From the NCBI RefSeq assembly GCF_021134715.1, contig NC_060023.1, positions 1,612,001 through 1,676,000 on the forward strand: a stretch of DNA of 64,000 nt. Direction: 5' to 3'. The DNA is from Daphnia pulex (Eukaryota > Arthropoda > Branchiopoda > Diplostraca > Daphniidae). The position numbers and the translations under genes were made by a program. Below are positions 10,917 to 22,333 of this stretch, one piece after another. A model generated the notes under the pieces. The model was not told the origin of the DNA. It did not search any database and saw nothing but the letters and a program-made list of their open reading frames with translations. Numbering within the stretch: the stretch's first letter is position 1; every line of letters begins with the position of its first letter.

Positions 10917-11225
10917 CCCGTTGTCTGCCACGCCTTTGTTCTCCCCTAGCTCCTTTGCACGGGCTGCGTGCGCTGTTCGGTCTCGTGGTTTTCATGCCGC
11001 GGGATCGGAAAGTCGTACCAGCCCAAAACTTGCCGCAAGGCGCCTGTTAAGGCAATGCACTATAGGGACTTCCCCCTTGTCGATGCGGTGATGGATTCTC
11101 CTGTCACCGTGTCAGCCCGGACTTGTCAGCAATGGCAAGTCCCACTTTGGTCACGGATCCTTCAGACGTGGCGCGTAGAGTAGTAGAGAGCAACCTACGG
11201 GTTGTATGGCGTGGCAGCCAACGGG
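10917..11225. mobile_element. piggyBac-like MITE (309 bp), right-arm copy
   Basis: Termini CCCGTTGTCTGCCACGCC (10917-10934) and GGCGTGGCAGCCAACGGG (11208-11225), each bounded by TTAA (10913-10916 and 11226-11229). It has the same length as the left-arm copy and a few substitutions. Here the end near 11225 keeps CGGG where the left copy has CAGG, so each copy has its own terminal mutation. Confidence 0.85.
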
Positions 11226-11663
11226 TTAACTTAAGTGTATGTATATATGTATGTATGTGATTGTAAAATGTGGTGGAATTGTGGGTGGAGGTGGGATAAC
11301 AAAAGCAATTCCTTTTAATGTTTTGTCTTACAACTTTGAAGTTTTAGATTTACTTTGTCAAGTAACTTGAGTTGAAAATACAAACTTCACAAATTTAGAG
11401 TAAACTTGTAACAGTCTTTCGTAATTAAACCTGAAAATGGAGTTTTTCCAATTACCAGAAAGTTTCCGAATGCGAGCGACTAGAGCAAGTCACCTCCACC
11501 AGATTTGAAATTAAGTCCCATCGCAATGGCTTGGAGGTGTAAAGAGAAGTCTTACATGATTGAAGATTACCGTCATTAAAATATTTATTTTCTCATTTAA
11601 GAACAACCACAATACCAGTGACTAGTATGATCTGAACACAATTAAATCAAACTGAAATTTCGG

Positions 11664-12854
11664 CTAGTATTTAGGAGACTTTCTCTCGTAAACTGAAAAA
11701 GCGTAGGTCGGGGTTTAATATCCAAATGCTTTAGTGGTGTAGTAACTCGGGGCAGAGTAATATTTTGGATCAGAGTAGTAGCTGGGACCAGCGTAGGTTG
11801 CATTGTGATACTCAGGAGCCTTGGTGGTGTAGTAAAACGGATCCTCTGTTTGATGTTGGTTGGAGCAGAGTTAAACTTGGGTTCCTCTGTGTAGTAAACT
11901 TGGGCAGCATACGTCATTGGGTAATATTCGGCCTTTTCGGTGTAGGACTTGGCGGCTTCGGTTTAATAGCTAGGGGTAGCGTAGGTTGTGGTGTAGTAAA
12001 CTGGAGACTCAGAGTAGTATTTCGGTCCAACGTAGTATTAAGGACCATCCACTGTGTAGTAAGTAGGAGCTACGTAATACTGGGCCGCCTCAGTTGAAGT
12101 TTCGTAGCTCGGGCAGATAGAATTTGGGCGCTTCGGTGTAGTACTCTACCGCTTTGGCGGTATAATAAGCTGGAGCTTCGGTGTAGTAGATAGGCACAGT
12201 AGTAGTTGGAAACCTCGGTGTAAAAGGCTGGGACAGCATACGTGGTGGTGTAGTACTCCGCTGCCTTGGTGGTGTAGTACTCCGCTGCCTTGGTGGTGTA
12301 GTACTCCGCTGCCTTGGTGGTGTAGTACTCCGCTGCCTTGGTGGTGTAGTACTCCGCTGCCTTGGTGGTGTAGTACTCCGCTGCCTTGGTGGTGTAGTAC
12401 TCCGCTGCCTTGGTGGTGTAGTACTCCGCTGCCTTGGTGGTGTAGTACTCCGCTGCCTTGGTGGTGTAGTACTCCGCTGCCTTGGTGGTGTAGTACTCCG
12501 CCTCTTTGTTGAGGCAACTCGGGGCAGAGTTATACTTCAGGGCTTCGATGTAGTAGTTCGGGGCATCATAGGTTGTGGTGTAATATTCTGCAGCCTTGGT
12601 GGTGTGGTAACCGGTTGTTGCGTATGTTGTTGTGTAGGAAAGCGGCGACGTTGCGGCTTGGTATCCGCCATACCCAGGAGACATCGGTACACCAATGGTT
12701 GACCCAGCCATCAACGATACAACATACAGCAGCAGGACACCATAGTTAACTAGATGGTAAACTATTAGAACATTTAGATTCAATAACTGGCATATTAAAA
12801 CTGAGAAAAAAAATAAGTTGATACAAAACTCTACGTAATAGAATATTTACCCAT
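11664..12854 (-). pseudogene. Tyr/Thr-rich repetitive secreted protein gene, right-arm copy 3 (expanded repeat)
   Basis: This is the mirror of 5025-6047. ATGG at 12851-12854 is the mini first exon and exon 2 starts near 12749. The signal peptide and flanking protein are identical to the left copy, but the 8-residue unit AEYYTTKA is present 11 times instead of 4 (about 12240-12500), a gain of exactly 168 bp that keeps the frame. The same later frameshift and stops follow, so both arms share the damage. It would yield a secreted repetitive peptide of just over 200 residues before the shifted tail. Confidence 0.65.
12240..12505. repeat. 24 bp coding minisatellite, 11 units
   Basis: About eleven near-perfect head-to-tail copies of a 24 bp unit (on this strand GTGGTGTAGTACTCCGCTGCCTTG) encode the octapeptide AEYYTTKA on the minus strand. 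The left-arm counterpart (about 5375-5475) has four. The units are almost identical to one another, which suggests recent expansion. Confidence 0.9.
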
Positions 12855-12966
12855 GATTGCGTACTGAAAATACGACAAAGAGTGCAGATAGTGACAAATA
12901 TTGCGCTGCAGTCCTTCACCCATTTTGAATGCATGCATTGCCAATCATATGCACTCTAGCCAATCA

Positions 12967-13651
<685 letters not shown>

Positions 13652-13667
13652 TAAATGTAAGAAATTT

Positions 13668-14040
13668 TCACATTAAGCAACTTGCGTCAAATAACTTGAC
13701 TAGATTCTTCAACACGAGGTTAATACTCAGATACCTCGGTGTAGTAGCTGGGAGCAGAGTAGTACTTGGGAGCCTTGGTGTAGTAGGCTGGAGCAGCATA
13801 CGTAGTTGTGTAGTACTTGGGAGACTCGTTGGTGTAGCCCCTGTGTGCTTTGGTAGCGTAGCTCGGGGAAGAATTATACTTCGAGGCTTCGGTTTAGTAG
13901 CTTGGAACAGCATCTGTTGTAGTGTGTAGTGCAGCCCGACGGCATAGTTTACTAAACAATATTCAATAAAATCGGGCATATTATTAATGCATAGAAAGGA
14001 AATAGAAATTGATATAAAACTCCATTTAAAAATACAAAAT
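13668..14040 (-). pseudogene. Tyr-rich secreted protein gene, right-arm copy 2 (broken)
   Basis: This is the mirror of 3840-4212. It has the same lost start codon and the same stop-containing YTTTDAVPSY-like region. The 103-codon frame in the other register is identical to that of the left arm, which shows very high arm-to-arm identity here. Confidence 0.6.
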
Positions 14041-14089
14041 ATTTACCTCTGATTGAGAACTGGTAATAACACCAAGAGTGCAGTTGCCG

Positions 14090-14393
14090 TGTCAGAGATG
14101 CTCACTCGATTGATTTCCATCGCCTTCTCTCTTTCGGGCTCGGCATCAACGATACAACACCCAACAGCAACCCAACGCCATTATCAACTAAACAATCAAC
14201 GATTTGTAAATTAGTTTTTGAATATAACTGGTCATGTACAACTAAAAACAAAATAGAATTGATTCACGGCTCGATATTAAATTGAATACTTACCCATGAT
14301 TGCGAACTGATATTACGACGAAGAGAGCAGTTGTTGCCGTGTCGGAGATCCTCACTCGACTGCTTTCTATGGCATTTTCTCTCTCCTTTTATA
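14090..14393 (-). pseudogene. Tyr-rich secreted protein gene, right-arm copy 1 (truncated) with TATA box
   Basis: This is the mirror of 3487-3790. The TATA box (TATAAAA on the minus strand, 14387-14393) and leader are intact. The signal-peptide exon runs into the leader of copy 2 and stops, as in the left arm. Confidence 0.6.
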
Positions 14394-14803
14394 CGATTTT
14401 TTTCTCACCCTCACCCCCTAAACCTTGCGGCTATTGCACCTGCTTGATAATGGTGCAACACGTGTCGTTTTCACCGGTTCTTACCCAACCTCTTCACCAT
14501 TGCATGACACGTAATGATCTCCATGACCTTCGATTGAAGGAAAACTGGCCTTTCTTTCTGCAGGTTGACGTCGCTGGGGATGGGTCTACAACAACCAATA
14601 TCAAAATTAATACATCAGAATGAATACATCAAAATGAATACCAAATGGTTGTGGCTTAAAACTCGCTTTATACCAATTGACATCTGAGTCATTTGACTCG
14701 TTTCTTCAAACGCATGATCAATCTAAATTCTTTTCATGATGTGCACACAGCTGAGCTTTGTTAGAAACCTCTTTTCTCGTTCAATAAAAATAAGTTCTCA
14801 AAA

Positions 14804-15665
14804 AATACAAAAATGTTAAAAACTTACTACATGTCACAATATCCTAATTCCTGATGAAGTCTATAGTCTAGATTAGATAAAAAATTGCATCCAATGAATA
14901 AAACAAATGAAACATTTTTTGAAATGCTGTTCAACCGCTGACCAGTCTATGCGCTGACATTGGATTTTAGTTTCTTCTCTGCCACTCTTTAGGCCATTAG
15001 GCTGAGGAATAATAACAAGAGAATTCGAGAGTTTAACATGTTAACCATCACTGCAAAATTAAAGGTAAATAAGCTTACCAATAGAGGTTGATACATCACC
15101 ACTTAATGAAACTTGAGGATTAGTATCTCAACTTAGCAAATAGTAATTTCTAAATAAAACATTGTAGCATTGAATATAATCCTTCATTTTATATGGAATT
15201 CTGGAATGTGTTCAATATGTTTCTTTTCCTCTACAAATATTTTCATCACACAGTGTTCAGAACCAGTACTGTGCTTGCTGTCCCTTCATTTCCTTCGCTT
15301 TCTCCAAAATTCTAAATAAGAAATCTAAATAAATCACCGGAACTGCTGTCAGCATGATTCATCCTCTCAAATTTACTATAAACAACCTTGGGTTCGTAAA
15401 AAAACGGTAAAAACAACGAAACTCGAACATAAGAGTCAAACTTTACTCGACTTTACCATTAGTTTTCCATGAATATAAACAATATCAATCACCATCTAGT
15501 GTTCACAATCGGCAATCAATTTGAATTGTGTACCGGAACTACTGAAAGTAAGATACGCTCTCAGGTTGACACTAAATCTGATCAGATATCACGAGGGTGA
15601 AATTGTTTGACGAGTTTATTTTTTAAATAATAATTCCAGAATTAAGACAATGGTATTGTTGGAAA
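14804..15665. other. AT-rich intergenic sequence right of the inverted repeat
   Basis: I see no gene. Its 3' part (about 15610-15665) is the 3' untranslated region of the cuticle protein gene on the minus strand. Confidence 0.4.
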
Positions 15666-16755
15666 TTAGTATTTAGGGGAGGCAGTGGGAGTTTTGTACG
15701 CTGGAGTTTTGTAGACCTTAGTGCTGTAGGATGGAGTGCTGTATGCTGGAGTAGTGTAGGCTGGAGTAGTGTACTCTGGCTCTTTGTAGGCAGGGGTAGT
15801 ATAGGCAGGTGTAGTATAGGCTGGAGTAGTGTAGGCGGGAGCGACGTAGGCCGGTTTCTGGTATTCGGGAGCCTGGTAGGCAGGAGCGGCGTAGGAAGCA
15901 GAAGCTTTGGATTGGGGCTCCACGTATTCGGGGTACTTGGCTTCACCTTCGTATTTCACGTCAGCGGTGTATCCGTTGGCGTCAGCCTTGTAGGTGACGA
16001 TCTGGACGCGGCTGTCGGGGAGAACCACACGGTAAGATCCGGTGACAACGTTGTAGTCAGATTTCTCGTTATGCTCAAAGTCATTGTAAGATTCTTTATC
16101 CTGGACATCGTATCCGAAGCTGTAGGGTTGAGCGGCCTGAAAATGTTTTTTAATGGATGAAAATTAACTAATGCCATCTGAGTCATTTAATTGAATTTTA
16201 CTTACGTATGTGACTTCTTCGTATTTAGGGGCCTCGTATTTGGGAGCCTCGTATTTAGGAGCCTCGTACTTTGGGGCTTCGTATTTAGGGGCCTCGTACT
16301 TTGGGGCTTCGTATTTAGGAGCCTCGTACTTTGGGGTTTCGTATTTAGGGGCCTCGTACTTTGGGACTTCGTATTTAGGAGCCTCGTACTTTGTGGCTTC
16401 GTATTTAGGGGCCTCGTATTTAGGAGCCTCGTATTTAGGAGCCTCGTATTTAGGAGCCTCGTACTTTGGGGTTTCGTATTTAGGAGCCTCGTACTTTGGG
16501 GTTTCGTATTTAGGAGCCTCGTATTTAGGAGCATCATAGGAATTGGCAGCAGCAACAGCAAAGAGGGCAATGAGGACGAAGAACTGAATTTAAGAATGAA
16601 ATTACTTTAGTTTACCGAAATCCTAGTTCTTGTCTTTATCTAATAAATATTTTTGCCTTTATCTATTTAGTCTTTACATCAAATGAATAGAAAAGAAAGG
16701 TATACTAAAATATATATTTTTTTTTAATGACTTAAGTTACGATTTTTACCTTCAT
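15666..16755 (-). CDS. Cuticle protein with RR (chitin_bind_4) domain and Pro/Tyr-rich repeats
   Basis: Three coding exons, complement(16750-16755, 16206-16583, 15666-16136), give 284 residues with all phases zero. Exon 1 is just ATG AAG, the usual layout of arthropod cuticle genes. Exon 2 completes a signal peptide (MKFFVLIALFAVAAANS) and then encodes about 22 pentapeptide units (YEAPK with T, V and Q-like variants). Exon 3 opens AAQPYSFGYDVQDKESY and holds the Rebers-Riddiford consensus: HNEKSDYNVVTGSYRVVLPD, then VTYKADANGYTADVKYEGEA. This region binds chitin in the family and resembles the RR-2/resilin-like group. The C-terminal third is a second repeat block (YTTPA, YAAPAYQAPE). The protein should be secreted into the exoskeleton. 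A shadow frame on the plus strand through exon 2 is an artefact of the 15 bp repeat. Confidence 0.93.
16206..16540. repeat. 15/30 bp coding minisatellite in the RR cuticle gene
   Basis: About 22 units of 15 bp (minus strand encodes YEAPK). Two codon versions alternate in places (TCGTATTTAGGAGCC and TCGTACTTTGGGGCT), producing a 30 bp higher-order period. The repeat stays in frame throughout. Confidence 0.9.
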
Positions 16756-16793
16756 CTTGGAGGAGTAGGTGACTTGTTTGAAACAGCTAGATA

Positions 16794-16830
16794 ACTGATG
16801 CTTTAATACTGATTCGTTCGCGATTTTATA
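16794..16830 (-). promoter_or_regulatory. TATA box and TCAGT initiator of the RR cuticle gene
   Basis: On the minus strand TATAAAA occupies 16830-16824. The arthropod initiator TCAGT lies at 16798-16794, about 34 bp downstream of the start of the TATA box, with a second TCAGT at 16812-16808. The 5' untranslated leader would be about 40 nt. A TATA-driven promoter fits a gene switched on strongly during moulting, which is an inference from the family. Confidence 0.7.
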
Positions 16831-18986
16831 GCAAACAAGAGCGATAGCTAACGGCAATGTGGGAGGGGACGTTTCGGGCTAAATCGGTGTAGAGCGAAAG
16901 TAAATGTGTAACTCGGTTACATAACACAGACATAACACAGAAAGGTAACCGTAATCTAAAAATACCAAACTATCGAAAAATAAATAAGAGTATTCTTCAG
17001 GGCACGGAACGATTCCTTATCTTTTTACTATAAATTAAAAAAAAAGGGGGAGGGGGGCGGTAGGATTTTCTTATTTCGTTATAAACCTTTCCTTTTTATT
17101 TATTTTCGTATTGTTATTTATGGTCGGCTGTGAATCCTAAAATGATGAGTCCATCTAGAAACAATGCCTAACAGAGACATTCTTATTTTAGGGTAAGTTT
17201 TCAGATCCTAAATTAAATTCTAATGTTCTCATAACGCGTCTTAACGAGTAGAATTTAGGCGCACCCAAAATTCAAGGGGCATTTGAAAATGAAATACATC
17301 CTTCTACTAGCTACAGTATGTTGCTAAGAGCTATAAAGCCAATAGGCAATAGCTTATTCAAAATCCGGTCAGTGTCGCAAGTCGTGGGATTCCATATCTC
17401 ATCAAACCACGCCCAAAGCGGGACTATCACTTCCATTTGAATGAATGACTCCAATCCAGTAAATTGTATTGAATCACCTTGTACGTACGTCACTTTTACT
17501 AGAAAGTCTATCAAGTAGGTCATCTTACGGGAGTATCTGAAGAACAAGTTGAAAATGTATCTACTGTTTCCTGACGACAGGGGAATTAATAATTCGGACC
17601 TTGGTGCCTCAATCATTCTCATGATTCATAACATTTAAATGATTACATACAAACTTTCTTCTTTTCTAACCTCTCTCTTGTCCCTACAACTTTTTTCTTC
17701 GGCATTACTTCATTTAGCAAAACTTAATGACGACGGTAGGGGAAAAGCAACACAGATTAAAACATAAAACGAAAAAATAACAGTGCCATAAAACGCAATA
17801 AAATAAACGAAGGAACTGAATTATCAATGAATTCGTCCCAATTCCCTGATAAAATTCACTTTCTATAAGTACCCCTATTTTAAAAGCTTTTGTAACACAG
17901 TCGATCAAAATTCGACCAAAGATGATTTCTATGAACTTGAGCAAGTTATTTGGAAAGGAGCTTATGGATTACTTACAATTATTAAGGCAACGTTACAAGT
18001 TGACGCCCGCAAGTAGAAGTATATCCACGTTGATTAAGTAAAGGTCTTTACTTCAGTTATTCTGCTTGTCACTTCTTGTGCAGGATCAATTTCCTTCCAG
18101 AGCACCTAGTATTCTTGGGAATAGGGAGAAATAACAGGGCCTGACGTCCATTCGCAATAATACGCTGCCTAAAATAAAGAAAAGAAATGCCATTCAGTGT
18201 TTCGTCCGACCTTGGTAAGTCCATCCTGGGCATCGAGAATGAAAAGGTATCGGAACAAACTGGACTTCATTGGCGAATCCTGCTCAAAACTGTTTTGAAG
18301 GCAGACTCAGTGAGAGAGCAGTCATGATGGACAAATTGAGCAAGTTGCAAGTTCTCTAGTAATTGAGATTTCATATTCGATTGAATCCTCAAATTCAATT
18401 GAATCATAAAGACATTCGAGGTCCATGTTTCACTAACTGACTTGTAACTCAAACGGGAAAAGAATATACGAGTTCAAATTGGCTGTTTGTTAAAATTATG
18501 CTGGCATAAGGAAAAATTATCAAATCAAGGGGTATAAACTAACTTGATCTATTGGCACTTTTTAAAATTTAACTTTAACGTTTAAATTTATAGAACATTT
18601 AACCTGAAATGTTTTCTCTCCATGCCATGAAGCCAGTACCTTTAAACAACAACTTAATAACCACATTTTATTCTGTTACTCTCAATTAAAAACACACTTC
18701 TGTTGTAGAACAGTATCCGGTTTAACACAACTACAAGAAATGTTTTATTCTTTAAATAGAGACATACCATGTTGGCGTCGAACCGTAAGGCGATGGTCGA
18801 AGGTGTTGGCGAAATGCTTCACGAGCCGGCGGTTTGCGGATGATCCAAATTGATGACGATTCTGAAACCACCATGGTGGAACCAAGAACATAAATAAATG
18901 TTAGGGTATTTCAAATAGCTTAAATTAAACCTCCATACCACAATTGATTTCTCAGACTCCTACGCTCTTCAGGACGACCTTCTCGA
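16831..18986. other. Intergenic sequence, no supported gene
   Basis: It includes a purine-rich run (about 17038-17060) and short frames (17311-17622, 17714-17944, 18267-18452 on the minus strand) without recognisable domains. An exon-like block at about 18050-18170 contains stops. I find nothing I can name. Confidence 0.35.
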
Positions 18987-19707
18987 TTAAGAAAAGAATC
19001 CCTGGTGAAATCTGTCTCGAGTAGAACGAGTTGCAGTTGGATCTCTTGATAAAACTGGTGCTGTCGCCTTGATCTAGAAAACTTTTAAGTAAGACCAACT
19101 GGGTAATGGAACTTGTAATGGAAAAATTCCATTTAAAATCCCTGTGAAAAATATTTCATAAAAATAAATTAAGTAAAATTTCCGTAATAACTGTGGACAG
19201 TTTAAGTTCAACGTTAATACTTGAGCAAGATTTGGATTATTTAGGAATGTAGGGCGGAGAATTGCTTACCGGGATAATCATTCTGTCAATCTCAATAATC
19301 CTTCTGGCATTGGGGATAATGCTGTCGGAATCCCTCAAACGCCAAGGAAACTCACACGTCAGAAACGTTTTGGCTTCCCCTTAATAAAGAAAATTCATAA
19401 ATAATTTAAATACGTTGGCTTGAAATGAAATTCAATCGTTACATGCAAGGAAATGTTACAGTTGGGAGAAAGAGGATGGAGTTAAAGGGCTTCAATCAAG
19501 TAGATTTGAGCACCCACCGCCACCGGTACAGGGATGGCTGACAGTGGGCAGGAAGAAGGGGTTAAGAGGAAGTTCAGAAAAGGGAATCGTTGTTGGCATG
19601 TCAAACCAAATTGTCTTAAAAAAACAAAAAAAACATGCCCTTAACGAAGTTGAGGGAGGTCCCGATTTCCCCCATTTCGAGCGGCGATCGAGGGAAAAAT
19701 AACACAC
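18987..19707 (-). CDS. Possible C-terminal exons of an unidentified gene
   Basis: Three segments can be joined in phase on the minus strand: a part ending PTVSHPCTG (from about 19600; possible donor at about 19520), EAKTFLTCEFPWRLRDSD to DRMIIP (19270-19379, donor GTAAGC), and IKATAPVLSRDPTATRSTRD to HQGFFS-stop (18987-19073, acceptor TTTTCTAG). The last two have clean splice sites and agree in phase, which is more than chance usually gives. I recognise no family and found no upstream exons, so this may be a partial, lineage-specific or decayed gene. Confidence 0.25.
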
Positions 19708-20989
19708 ACCACAGATTTGACATCAAAGGTGCATTTCATATGGAGTCAATTATCCTTCTAGCTAAAAAAAAAGGCTTCTTCATTGCTTACAAATATTTAC
19801 ACATTTTCAAATGATCAGAGGCCTCAGTCCAAGTCCAAGTGTTTTGGGTTCAATAGAATGAATTCGCTCTGCAGTGCAACACGAGGAATGTGAAATCCGA
19901 TTCTTTGCTACAAAATATATTAAGAAAATCAGTTGACAATTATTGAAATAGCAAATAAATAGGACTATTCAAACAGTTTCTGGAGTTAAAAGCTTGTTAG
20001 CTGTTGCAGTACCTTAAAGAAAAGATACCACTAACACAGTACTGTAGGTGTGGTAAGCCATTTCTTATCAGGGACTTCTGGAAATTGATAAAACAGTTGT
20101 CAAAGGGAAAAGTTTGAAGTTAGCTGGCATTAACTGAACTTTTCCCATCAAGTAATGCAAAATGAAACACGTGGCGCTCATCTATACTATTTCCCGAAAA
20201 TAACACAAAAAAATCACGTGAAACAGTATGATGTCGTTATTAAGTATAACACCATAAAACTAGTCCGGCTCACCATTGATATGAATTAAATAAGATAGAC
20301 TAATTAATTGTCCAAAGTAAATTATAATCAAGAACGTTGTGTTGAACAAAAACATACTATGCTATGACACTTTTGAATTCGTCTGCTTTTTTAGCAGCGC
20401 CACAAACGACACGTACAAGTACTACTGCAGTATTTTTCGATTTTTAAAATATGTACATCTTGAATGTATTCAAATAATTTACCCCAATATGATATGATAT
20501 GAAGCGGCTATTCTAAAGGAAGTGATGGCCGAGTAAGCCTAAATGGTTCCAAAAAATAGCCTACATGTGCCAAAGGGCCTGATAATAAACCGACTTGTTA
20601 AACTTCTTTAAAAATCTTGAGGAAACATACTTGCTTACTTTAAAGAACTGTATGGCAGGCTGGATTAAATTTTTTTCGCCTAGAAGAAAACTTAGAAAAC
20701 TTAACTCTCGTAACGGCGTTAATATCCTAGATAGTATAAATAGGTTTGTGTTCCTTGCACCTAAAGAATCCCAAATGTGAAAATTAAAAAAATTAATACA
20801 AAAGATTACAAAAGCTTTCCTCACTAGGACAATGTACAATGTACTGAAGACACTGTCATTAATTCTATTACAAATGCTGCGGTTTTGTCGATTAATTTCG
20901 ACTTGGTAAATTCACGGTTGGATCCTTTCCAAGTAATAAGCGGAACTTGGCGAGAGAGCGAAGCAAATCGCTTCAATCTCAGCCAACAA

Positions 20990-21200
20990 TCAAGAATAAA
21001 TTAAAGCGCCAGACGGCATAAACAATATTCCTCTCCTCGATTTTGGAATGCGATTTTGGCCAGCAATTTCCATTCAAAAGTCGAAACTTTATCCCGTCGC
21101 ATAAACAACATTTCTTCCTTGATTCGGAATGCTGATTAAGCGATATCGTGATTTTCACCCGCTGCAATTTCCAATTCAAAATCAAAATTTTATCCTACGC
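20990..21200. repeat. Imperfect tandem repeat, about 90-105 bp unit, two copies
   Basis: Both copies share GCATAAACAA, then CTCGATTTTGGAATG or TTGATTCGGAATG, then GCAATTTCCATTCAAAA with the following TTTATCC. Copy A is about 21004-21095 and copy B about 21096-21197. No function is apparent. Confidence 0.55.
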
Positions 21201-22333
21201 AACATAAAAAAAGGGACTGTTGAACCTTTGTAAGAAAGTGAAGCTACTTGCCTGGGGGGCTCATCTTTTGATAGCCAAATATTAAGCCAAAAAAACGACA
21301 CACAAGTCATCAGGTCGGAACCGTTCCAACCAAACACCAGGCCCAAGTACACAAACTCCCGTCAGCTGTGACACAGTCGATTTAGTCGCAACGCGGTTGA
21401 AGAAACGTGGGTCCTCTACACGACCTAACAGTATGCGCACGAGCAAAACTGGTTAAAAAAAATCCACCACCAAGTCATTGACACGCGGACCAACTCTAGC
21501 GAAGCTCCTCTTCTGGGGGCTAGCGTGGGACCTGTGCGGTTTTCCCTGCAAATAAATAAACTCTACAAGACAATTCGTGGTTATCTTAGTATATATATAA
21601 TATATTGATAGCAGGGTTTCGTTACACGGGGATCTAGACAAAAATCCATATGATACAAAACGTTTTTCTTTCGAGACAAAAAAAAAATGATAAACTTCGG
21701 GAGCGAGAGAACAGGGGAGTTGGTGTGTTGTATGTTTTCGGGACGAGATTATGCGTCAGAGGTCCGAGAAACCCAACGAGTTATATAGAGGGAGACGTTA
21801 CAAATTAGGTGTGTGTGTGTGTGGATATTTGGAACAAAAGTCAATAAGGTACAGTTCACGTGACCCGAACACATTCATATCCCTTACTCTGCTCCCATGA
21901 ACGAACGAACGAAACTAACAAAGTATCTTTTTTTGAGAGAGAAAAAGACAAAAATAATGCGATCGAAAATGTGTGTAAAGTAAAGAGAAGAAAAAAAAGT
22001 AGAACTTGTTTTTGTTTTCAATGTCAAGCGATCGTCACTTTTGTCGATTTTTTTCTATTTCTTTATTTGCCCTGCCTTTTTTAATTTAATTTATTGTTTT
22101 GCTTCGGTTGATGTAAATTTTCGTCAATAATTGGAACTAGTTAAGCTCGAATGATACTCTGCACCGGCGCTGCCGTCGAAGTTGCACGACTCAACAATTT
22201 CCCCCTAATGGTGATGGCAATGAAAATGATATCGTTCAAATCAAATGAAATTCGAAATAATTGGAGAAAGAAAAAAAAACTATTTGTTTATAGGTCAGCG
22301 GAGAGAGAGAGAGAAGAGAGAGAGATTGCATCG
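21201..22333. other. Intergenic region and nudE 3' untranslated region
   Basis: The part next to 22333 is the 3' untranslated region of nudE (minus strand), including a purine-rich GAGAGA tract (22300-22325). Further left are A/T-rich stretches with a GT microsatellite (about 21810-21822). I see no other gene. Confidence 0.4.

Noticed and set aside
12240-12505. Regular direct repeats resembling a CRISPR array
   Set aside because: Units are contiguous 24 bp with no unique spacers, encode an octapeptide in frame, and lie in eukaryotic DNA. It is a coding minisatellite.
16191-16610. 139-codon plus-strand frame with VFRSLVLWGF-type repeats
   Set aside because: It is the antisense shadow of the YEAPK repeat in the RR cuticle gene; the minus-strand model has a signal peptide, splice sites and a chitin-binding domain.
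17311-17622. 103-codon minus-strand frame
   Set aside because: No domain, no splice structure and an AT-rich composition compatible with chance.
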